Shown here piece after piece: positions 58,332 through 64,000 of a stretch of DNA of 64,000 bases (within the stretch, counting starts at the first letter, position 1; each line of letters starts with the position of its first letter). Source of the DNA: Neisseria elongata subsp. elongata. GTDB lineage: Bacteria > Pseudomonadota > Gammaproteobacteria > Burkholderiales > Neisseriaceae. The position numbers and the translations under genes were made by a program. The DNA lies in assembly GCF_900113545.1 (NCBI RefSeq), contig NZ_FOPS01000008.1, positions 27,908 to 91,907 on the forward strand. The letters run 5' to 3'. The notes beneath the pieces were generated by a model. The model did no database searches, was not told the DNA's origin, and saw nothing but the letters and a program-made list of their open reading frames with translations.

Positions 58332-59825
58332 TTATTGCAGGTTGAGCGCGAGGAACAGGGTGTTCTCGCCGCGCTGGACGAGCAGCGGGATATTGTTGCC
58401 CGCTTTTTCCAACGCGCCCCGCATCGAGGCTTCGTCCGTTACCGGATTTTGGCCGACGGACAGGATGTAGTCGCCGCGCTTCAGTCCGGCCTGGGCCGCC
58501 ACTTTGTCGGCACGCAGCACCAGCAGGCGGTGTTTGTCGCCCGTGATCTGTTCGGCCAGCGTCAGTCCGATGTTGTCGAGGGTGAAACTTTGGTTTTGCA
58601 GATTGGTACCGTCATCACCGCCGGTATGGCCGCTTCGGCTGCCGTTGTTTTTATCGGCATTGTCGAGCAGGATTTTTTGTTCGATGACTTCGCCGTTGCG
58701 CCAGACTTGGAGCGTAATTTCCTTGCCGGGGGCAATGGAGCCGACCATGACGGGCAGGTCGTTGGAGGCACGCACTTCTTCGCCGTTCACGCTGAGGACG
58801 ACGTCGCCCTGCTTCAATCCGGCCTGTGCCGCAGGACCGTCGGGCATCACTTGGGTAATCAGCGCGCCCATCGGTTTGCTGAGGCCGAAAGATTTGGCCA
58901 GGTTGTAATTGACTTCCTGAATGATGACGCCCAGCCGTCCGCGCTGCACTTTACCCGTGGTGCGGAGCTGGTCGGCCACATTCATGGCAACGTCAATCGG
59001 AATGGCGAAGGAAATGCCCATAAAGCCGCCGCTGCGGCTGTAAATTTGGGAGTTGATGCCGACAACCTGTCCGTTTAGGTTGAACAGCGGGCCGCCCGAG
59101 TTGCCCGGATTGATGGCGACGTCGGTTTGGATAAACGGGGTGTAGTTTTCATTCGGCAGGCTGCGGCCTTTGGCTGAAACGATGCCGGCTGTGATGCTGT
59201 TTTCAAATCCGAACGGCGCACCGATGGCGGCCACCCATTCGCCGATGCGGAGGGTTTTGACATCGCCGATTTTCACTGTCGGCAGGCCTTCGGCTTCGAT
59301 TTTCAGTAAGGCGACATCCGACTGGGTATCCGAGCCGATGAGTTTGGCACTGAATTCGCGCTTGTCGTTCAATGTAACTTTGATGCTGTTCATACCGCTA
59401 ACCACGTGGGCGTTCGTCAGGATGTAACCGTTTGCGCTGATAATGAAGCCAGAACCGAAATTCTGATCTTTGTCTTCATCGGGGTTTTGCAGTTGCGGGG
59501 CGTTGGGCACCAGGCGTTTGAAGAAATCGTAAAATGGATCGTCTTCGGGGAAAGGACTGTGGTCGGTTTGGTCGGCATTATTTTCGGTTTGTTTGGTTGC
59601 CTGGATGTTGACCACGGTCGCACCTTCCTGCTCCATAAGCTTGGTAAAGTCGGGCAGCAGCATATCGACTTTCCCTTGGCTGGTCTGTGCCTCGACCGGC
59701 TTGGCAAAAACCTGCTCTTGCGGTTTGGCTGCCGGAACATCATTGTTTTTTTCTTCTTTACCGCAGGCGGTCAGTGCCAGCAAGACGGCAGCGGTAAGGG
59801 CGAGATATTTGTGGTGGCGGTTCAC
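58332..59825 (-). CDS. Do-family (DegQ/MucD) serine protease lipoprotein
   Basis: A 497-residue periplasmic HtrA-type protease and chaperone. The N-terminus MNRHHKYLALTAAVLLALTAC ends with a lipobox, Cys at 21, so it is likely lipidated, unlike E. coli DegP. The catalytic triad is His140 (ILTNAHVVSG), Asp170 (SDTQSDVALLKI) and Ser243 (NPGNSGGPLFNLNG). Two PDZ domains follow: about 295-380 (QRGRLGVIIQEV..., GDVVLSVNGEEV) and about 420-497 (LKRGDYILSVGQNPV). It should degrade misfolded envelope proteins. DUS hairpins flank it. Confidence 0.93.
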   Translation of the reverse strand: MNRHHKYLALTAAVLLALTACGKEEKNNDVPAAKPQEQVFAKPVEAQTSQGKVDMLLPDFTKLMEQEGATVVNIQATKQTENNADQTDHSPFPEDDPFYDFFKRLVPNAPQLQNPDEDKDQNFGSGFIISANGYILTNAHVVSGMNSIKVTLNDKREFSAKLIGSDTQSDVALLKIEAEGLPTVKIGDVKTLRIGEWVAAIGAPFGFENSITAGIVSAKGRSLPNENYTPFIQTDVAINPGNSGGPLFNLNGQVVGINSQIYSRSGGFMGISFAIPIDVAMNVADQLRTTGKVQRGRLGVIIQEVNYNLAKSFGLSKPMGALITQVMPDGPAAQAGLKQGDVVLSVNGEEVRASNDLPVMVGSIAPGKEITLQVWRNGEVIEQKILLDNADKNNGSRSGHTGGDDGTNLQNQSFTLDNIGLTLAEQITGDKHRLLVLRADKVAAQAGLKRGDYILSVGQNPVTDEASMRGALEKAGNNIPLLVQRGENTLFLALNLQ

Positions 59826-59904
59826 GTTTTACTTCCAATTATCCATAGGGGGAAACGGCAAAATTTTAACGGATTTACGGGTATTCTTCCAGAATGCGTA
59901 ATCA

Positions 59905-59943
59905 AAGGCCGTCTGAAAACGGATTGTTTTTTCAGACGGCCTT
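59905..59943. terminator. DUS hairpin after the proline-rich protein gene
   Basis: AAGGCCGTCTGAAAAC and inverse, just downstream of the leftward hypothetical gene at 59964. Confidence 0.78.
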
Positions 59944-59963
59944 TTGCCGTTACAGGTTTAATG

Positions 59964-60557
59964 TCAGAACAGGTTGTCCATGTCGGTTGTCTGCCGCTTG
60001 GGTGCCGGCTTGGCGGGCTTGTCTGCTTTAGGGGCAGGCTTGTTAACCGGCTCTACCGCGGATTCGCTGTTTTTAGGACGTTTGTTGATCGGCTCCAACG
60101 GTACTTCACCGCTGTTTGAAGATCGATTTATCGGCTCCAACGGCTTTTCTTGATTGGGCGATAGTTTTTCCTGCTTAATCTGATCGTCTTTGACTTTGTT
60201 GTCTTTCGCTTTCGGTTTGTTATTGGCCGGAGGAGTAACGGCTTCAACCGCCGTATCATCAGGCGCATCCGGCTTGGAAGCAGGTTCGTTTTTCGGTGCC
60301 TGCGGTACCAGCGGGTTGCCGTTATTGGCCGGGGCCACAGCTGATGCACCATTCGGCGACCAAACTTCCACTGTATTTTGTTGCTGCACAGGCTGACTCT
60401 GCGGCGGCTGCGGACGTTGCAACTCCAACCAAACATTGATCAGCAACGCCGCCACGGCAACGGCGAGAAGAAAGATAAAAAACCAGAACAATTTGCCGAT
60501 GCTTAAAAAACTTTTCTTTTTAACCGGCTGATTTTCGGATGAGTTTTCTTCGTTCAT
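59964..60557 (-). CDS. Single-pass protein with repeated PLEPIN motif, unknown function
   Basis: A 197-residue protein with a cytoplasmic tail (MNEENSSENQPVKKKSFLSIG), one membrane helix (KLFWFFIFLLAVAVAALLINVWL, about 23-45), and a long proline- and lysine-rich periplasmic part. It contains the repeat KPLEPINRSSNSGEVPLEPINKRPKNSESAVEPVNKP (three diverged copies of PLEPIN/VEPVN) near 135-175. No enzymatic domain is seen. The layout resembles envelope-spanning linkers. It runs between dolP upstream and the protease gene downstream on the same strand. Confidence 0.7.
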   Translation of the reverse strand: MNEENSSENQPVKKKSFLSIGKLFWFFIFLLAVAVAALLINVWLELQRPQPPQSQPVQQQNTVEVWSPNGASAVAPANNGNPLVPQAPKNEPASKPDAPDDTAVEAVTPPANNKPKAKDNKVKDDQIKQEKLSPNQEKPLEPINRSSNSGEVPLEPINKRPKNSESAVEPVNKPAPKADKPAKPAPKRQTTDMDNLF

Positions 60558-60582
60558 TCAGGTTTCCTTTTAATGTGGGAGG

Positions 60583-60602
60583 AACCGTCTTGCAAGACGG
60601 TT
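60583..60602. other. 20-bp perfect palindrome before the proline-rich gene
   Basis: AACCGTCTTGCAAGACGGTT is fully self-complementary with no loop, 26 bases upstream of the gene's ATG on the minus strand. It could be a dimer-binding operator or, after dolP, part of a weak terminator. Confidence 0.5.
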
Positions 60603-60704
60603 GAAACTATATCAAGCTTTTGGAAAAGCAGGCTGCAAAACTGAGCAGAGCCTGCATCCGAATAGTATTTCTTTGCCCGATTCAAACATCGTTTGACGCT
60701 ATAC

Positions 60705-61319
60705 TTAATTATTAGGCATATAACTCTGATAAAGGGTAACAACTTTTTGCACGCCGGCCGTTGTGCTGACCCTCTGTGTAACCGCCGCCTGCTCTTCAGG
60801 GGTCAAAATACCCATGACATAAGTAACGCCATCATAAGTAACGATTTTCACTCGGCCGGGATAAACGCCGTTCACACCCAACATCACGGTTTTTACTTTT
60901 GTCGTGCTCCATGTATCGGCAGAAATATTGCCGAACGAACGAACTTGGGGGGCGATTTCGATATAGTTGTATACAGCCTGCGCGGACTGCTCGGAACGGG
61001 CCACTTGTTCGACAAAACGACGCTCATCCTCTGTGGCAACCTTACCCAAAAGTAAAATATGCCGATTGTAGCTGACAATACTCAAATTCGGATTGTAACC
61101 CTCCAAATTATTATTCTGCTTGAGATAAGAAATAGCGGTATTCTTAACCCGCATTTCCATAATCTGATCGTCAGCCTGTGCGCCCGTAGTGCGACGGTCA
61201 ATCACGGAAGAAGTACCGGCTGCCGCACCACCGATAAGTGCTGCAGCGCAACCGCTCAGAAAAAAGGCTGTCAAAACAGTAGCCGACAATATTTTTATTT
61301 TGGCTAAATTCGGAATCAT
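60705..61319 (-). CDS. dolP: DolP/YraP-like BON-domain lipoprotein
   Basis: A 204-residue outer-membrane lipoprotein with two BON domains that guards outer-membrane integrity. Signal peptide MIPNLAKIKILSATVLTAFFLSGC with lipobox LSGC (Cys at 24), then BON1 (about 70-120, NPNLSIVSYNRHILLLGKVATEDERRFVEQVARSEQSAQAVYNYIEI) and BON2 (about 130-190, STTKVKTVMLGVNGVYPGRVKIVTYDGVTYVMGILTPEEQAAVTQRVSTTAGVQKVVTLYQSY). The N. meningitidis homologue GNA2091 is used as a fusion part in a vaccine. A hairpin lies in its 5' leader. The ATG at 61319 follows AAGGATACC. Confidence 0.92.
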   Translation of the reverse strand: MIPNLAKIKILSATVLTAFFLSGCAAALIGGAAAGTSSVIDRRTTGAQADDQIMEMRVKNTAISYLKQNNNLEGYNPNLSIVSYNRHILLLGKVATEDERRFVEQVARSEQSAQAVYNYIEIAPQVRSFGNISADTWSTTKVKTVMLGVNGVYPGRVKIVTYDGVTYVMGILTPEEQAAVTQRVSTTAGVQKVVTLYQSYMPNN

Positions 61320-61337
61320 AAGGTATCCTTTCACAAA

Positions 61338-61363
61338 CAGGCAGTTTGCGGACAAACTGCCTG
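61338..61363 (-). promoter_or_regulatory. Strong hairpin in the dolP leader
   Basis: CAGGCAGTTTG and its inverse CAAACTGCCTG, an 11-base perfect stem around a four-base loop, end 19 bases before the dolP ATG on the minus strand. It could affect translation or terminate readthrough from miaB. Confidence 0.55.
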
Positions 61364-61477
61364 GTAATTAACGGCCGTATTGTAGCGGGTATTAGGCATT
61401 ATGCGTAGGGCTATATATACGAAATTTCACCTCACTTAAAGGAAAAGCGTCTACTTTATCAAAACTGAAATAGAGAA

Positions 61478-61531
61478 AGGCCGTCTGAAAATATTAACTT
61501 CATCGAAGTAAAAATATTTTTCAGACGGCCT
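61478..61531. terminator. DUS hairpin after miaB
   Basis: AGGCCGTCTGAAAATATT and inverse form a long stem just downstream of the leftward miaB gene. Confidence 0.8.
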
Positions 61532-61570
61532 CTAACATATACAGCGTGTTATGCTTCAAAATCAGCTCAT

Positions 61571-62893
61571 TTAAAGCAGCTCACCCCGCAAAGAGAATGT
61601 AAATGCTTCCGTAATCTTGATTTCAACCATTTGATTGATCAATTCGGGATTACCGACAAAATTCACCACACGGTTATTGGCCGTTCTAGCCTGCAACTGC
61701 TCCGGATCCTTTTTGGACACACCTTCAACCAAACAACGCTGCACCGTACCAACCATGGTTTGATTGATACGTGCCGTTTCAGCCTCGATAACTTCGTTTA
61801 ATACCTCCAGCCGACGCACTTTTTCTTCATGAGGAGTATCGTCATGCAGATTGGCAGCCGGCGTTCCGGGACGCGGACTGTAAATAAATACAAAACTTAA
61901 ATCGAAAGCAATGTCTTTAACCAATTTCAACGTCTGTTCAAATTCCCGCTCAGTTTCACCTGGAAATCCAACAATAAAATCAGAACTCAAGCACAAATCC
62001 GGACGAATTGCACGCAACTTTCGAATAATCGACTTGTATTCCAAAGCCGTATAGCCGCGCTTCATTGCACTCAACACACGATCTGAACCACTTTGAATCG
62101 GTAGATGCAGGTGGGAAACCAACTTGGGCAAATCGCGGTAACATTCAATGATCGCATCAGAAAATTCCCTTGGATGACTGGTCGTAAAACGAAGACGTTC
62201 AATCCCGGGAATTTCATGCACAATTCTCAGCAAAGTAGCAAAATCACATACCTCGCCATCATCCATCAATCCGCGATAAGCATTAACGTTCTGCCCCAAG
62301 AGATTGATTTCCTTTACACCTTGCTGTGCCAAACCGGCAATTTCCGTCAATACATCATTCAAGGGGCGGGAAAATTCCTCGCCTCGAGTATATGGTACTA
62401 CACAAAAAGAACAATATTTCGAACAACCTTCCATAATAGAAATGAAAGCAGACCCACCATCGACTCTCGCCGGTGGCAAATGATCAAATTTTTCAATTTC
62501 GGGAAAAGAAATATCAACTTGAGGAAGGCCTGTTTCCTTCTTATCATCAATTAGGCGTGGCAAACGGTGAAGTGTTTGCGGACCAAACACTATATCTACA
62601 AACGGTGCGCGTTTTACGATTGCTTCACCTTCCTGGGAAGCTACACAGCCCGCGACACCGATAATCAAATCTGGTTTTTTATCTTTTAACGGGCGTACTC
62701 GCCCCAAATCTGAAAATACTTTTTCTTGCGCCTTTTCACGCACCGAACAAGTATTAAAAAGGATAATATCTGCTTCATCAGGTTCTGCAACCTGCTCTAT
62801 GCCGCCATGCTCTTCCTCTAAAACAGATAACATTTTTTCGCTGTCATATTCATTCATCTGACAACCGAACGTACGTATAAAAACTTTCTTCAT
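61571..62893 (-). CDS. miaB: MiaB, tRNA-2-methylthio-N6-dimethylallyladenosine synthase
   Basis: Radical-SAM methylthiotransferase that modifies A37 of tRNAs. The 440-residue protein has the N-terminal UPF0004 domain with Cys in [29 protein letters not shown] and [11 protein letters not shown], the radical-SAM cluster motif in [17 protein letters not shown] (CxxxCxxC, about residues 154-161), and a C-terminal TRAM domain. It starts [16 protein letters not shown]. Its base composition is clearly more AT-rich than genes before 60 kb. Confidence 0.95.
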   Translation of the reverse strand: MKKVFIRTFGCQMNEYDSEKMLSVLEEEHGGIEQVAEPDEADIILFNTCSVREKAQEKVFSDLGRVRPLKDKKPDLIIGVAGCVASQEGEAIVKRAPFVDIVFGPQTLHRLPRLIDDKKETGLPQVDISFPEIEKFDHLPPARVDGGSAFISIMEGCSKYCSFCVVPYTRGEEFSRPLNDVLTEIAGLAQQGVKEINLLGQNVNAYRGLMDDGEVCDFATLLRIVHEIPGIERLRFTTSHPREFSDAIIECYRDLPKLVSHLHLPIQSGSDRVLSAMKRGYTALEYKSIIRKLRAIRPDLCLSSDFIVGFPGETEREFEQTLKLVKDIAFDLSFVFIYSPRPGTPAANLHDDTPHEEKVRRLEVLNEVIEAETARINQTMVGTVQRCLVEGVSKKDPEQLQARTANNRVVNFVGNPELINQMVEIKITEAFTFSLRGELL

Positions 62894-63075
62894 GGTTTGT
62901 ATCTTTCAGGTGACCCGTAATCGCGGGACTGATTTTTATAAACCTATAATTATAACTCGTTTACTGAAAAATAAAATAAAACTGTACTGCATTATAAACA
63001 TGCATAACTAAAATTTCGCATATTTACTTTAGTAGGGATTCAAGGATACTCAAATTGACCAATCTCATTATCAGC

Positions 63076-63450
63076 CTAATCACGACCACGCTTTTTCAGT
63101 TGTTCATATTCACTTGGTGTCAAAATCCAAACTTCTCTTACCTGATTCTGATGATTCAAAAAAACACCTACAGGTTGCCCTATATATCCTTGTAATCGAT
63201 TTTTAGTAATAAACCTATTGTGAGTATCCTTAATTCGAATACTTTCTAAAGCTTCAGTTTCAGTTCTATTGCTTCCAAGTAGCCCCAGGGTCAAAATCTG
63301 AGTCCAACTCCATCCATCACCAGCCAATACGATATCTGGATAATTAACTTGTTTCAGTACAGCTAAACGAATATCAGAAGGTAAAACTCGAGCAGCCCAA
63401 ACCTGAGAACCTATAAATAGCGTCAACCCCAATACCAATAACTTCTTCAT
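63076..63450 (-). CDS. Hypothetical exported protein, 124 residues
   Basis: A 124-residue protein with signal peptide MKKLLVLGLTLFIGSQVWA, followed by ARVLPSDIRLAVLKQVNYPDIVLAGDGWSWTQILTLGLLGSNRTETEALESIRIKDTHNRFITKNRLQGYIGQPVGVFLNHQNQVREVWILTPSEYEQLKKRGRD. The tail (REVWILTPSEYEQLKKRG) resembles a class of small periplasmic proteins with a 'W.L...E...L' motif that I cannot name. The start at 63450 is preferred since the signal peptide begins there; earlier in-frame Met are unlikely. AT-rich surroundings. Confidence 0.65.
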   Translation of the reverse strand: MKKLLVLGLTLFIGSQVWAARVLPSDIRLAVLKQVNYPDIVLAGDGWSWTQILTLGLLGSNRTETEALESIRIKDTHNRFITKNRLQGYIGQPVGVFLNHQNQVREVWILTPSEYEQLKKRGRD

Positions 63451-63592
63451 ATAACACCCATTCATATTTCCTAACATTTAAACTAGTAGACCATGATAAG
63501 CCTAACGCAACACAAAGTGTAGCATAAACGAACACCTTAACACGACTTAAGAAATCTGACTTTCATGAAATTACCTACATACAAAAATTTTA

Positions 63593-64000
63593 GGGGCTAA
63601 CGTAGATTAGCCCTAAATTTCACACCATTTTTGCAGGATTTTTAGCTGCCGGGACGGTGTGCCGAAGTTAAATCGAAATTCACATTCTTTCAAGAACAGA
63701 GGGAAAGATTTGCGATCGATTCCATTGTATTTGCGCAAGACACGTTTTGCCTGATTCCAAAAATTCTCAATGCCGTTAATGTGGTTCTGACGGTCGGCAA
63801 ATTCCTTGGAATGGTTGATACGGTAATGGATGAAACCGCTCACGTCCAACTTGTCGTAGCTGCTCAGGCTATCCGTGTAAACAATGCTGTCCGGCATGAT
63901 TTTCTTTTTGATAACGGGCATCAAAGTATCAGACTTGGCATTATCCACCACAACGGTATAGACCCGTCCGTTGCGTTTCAGAATGCCGAAGACAACCACT
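63593..64000 (-). mobile_element. IS1595-family (IS1016-like) insertion element, partial
   Basis: The right end begins GGGGCTAACG at 63593, an IS1016-like terminal repeat followed by AGATTAGCCCTAAATTTCAC, and extends off the window. It contains the 3' end of a transposase. Whether the element is complete cannot be judged. Confidence 0.85.
63613..64000 (-). CDS. IS1595-family transposase, C-terminal part
   Basis: The last 128 residues of a DDE-type transposase of the IS1016/ISXO2 group: VYTVVVDNAKSDTLMPVIKKKIMPDSIVYTDSLSSYDKLD (the second Asp region) and FADRQNHINGIENFWNQAKRVLRKYNGIDRKSFPLFLKECEFRFNF, with NGIENFW as the family motif. The 5' end lies beyond the window edge. Confidence 0.88.
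   Translation of the reverse strand, partial: VVVFGILKRNGRVYTVVVDNAKSDTLMPVIKKKIMPDSIVYTDSLSSYDKLDVSGFIHYRINHSKEFADRQNHINGIENFWNQAKRVLRKYNGIDRKSFPLFLKECEFRFNFGTPSRQLKILQKWCEI

Noticed and set aside
1..64000. CRISPR arrays, tRNA or rRNA genes
   Set aside because: No regularly spaced repeats and no tRNA cloverleaf or rRNA sequence were recognised by eye; a dedicated search would be needed to exclude a small RNA gene.

Overview
The window is chromosomal DNA of a Neisseria species. The 12-bp AG-dialect DNA uptake sequence (DUS, AGGCCGTCTGAA) occurs dozens of times on both strands, usually as inverted pairs at gene ends, and gene content and order are typical of the genus. A Correia repeat and a dRS3 repeat agree with this. 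The AG dialect makes N. meningitidis, N. gonorrhoeae and N. lactamica (AT dialect) unlikely and points to a commensal. The species cannot be named from the sequence alone.

Layout. 1-5640: a partial secreted protein, the full mlaFEDCB-mlaA lipid transport operon, and a His-tailed DUF4198 protein with a Zur-like operator. 5641-12035 (minus): mgtE, a SppA-type peptidase, a HAD phosphatase, a LOG-family protein, a Tat-exported Dyp peroxidase and engB. 12184-20268 (plus): respiratory and cytochrome c block with cytochrome c4, resB, ccsB, a Correia element, a Nif3-like gene and petABC. 20451-27113: sspAB, terC, bacteriohemerythrin, NAD(P)HX dehydratase, metR, an ABC ATPase and psd. 27206-31950 (minus): pyrH, fabF, acpP and an S9 peptidase. 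32052-36328: a frameshifted fic gene, tex with DUS of foreign dialects, and an unknown gene. 36657-43301: rlpA, trmL, comF, bioH, a Rieske oxygenase, a PHP phosphoesterase, lpxB and parA. 43469-50491: a lipoprotein, pncC, degV, mtgA, aroE, ampG and a TonB-domain protein. 50731-55200: an NlpC/P60 hydrolase, ubiB and small membrane proteins. 55448-64000: an orphan Slam-type protein, a 180-bp MITE, nagZ, a Do-family protease, a dolP-like gene, miaB and the end of an IS1595-family element.

How the genes work together. Several genes serve the cell envelope: Mla lipid traffic, psd and lpxB for lipid synthesis, and mtgA, ampG, nagZ, rlpA and NlpC/P60 for peptidoglycan. A second group builds the respiratory chain: ResB and CcsB mature cytochromes c4 and c1, PetABC forms the bc1 complex, and ubiB supports ubiquinone synthesis. 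The rest is mostly single housekeeping genes separated by DUS hairpins.

No tRNA, rRNA, CRISPR array, prophage or clear multi-gene accessory system was seen. The most notable signals are the mixed DUS dialects in and around tex, the MITE next to the Slam gene, the Zur-like box before the His-tailed protein, the broken fic gene with its long symmetric hairpin, genes whose last codons and stop lie inside a DUS, and comF and bioH starting head to head on overlapping start codons.
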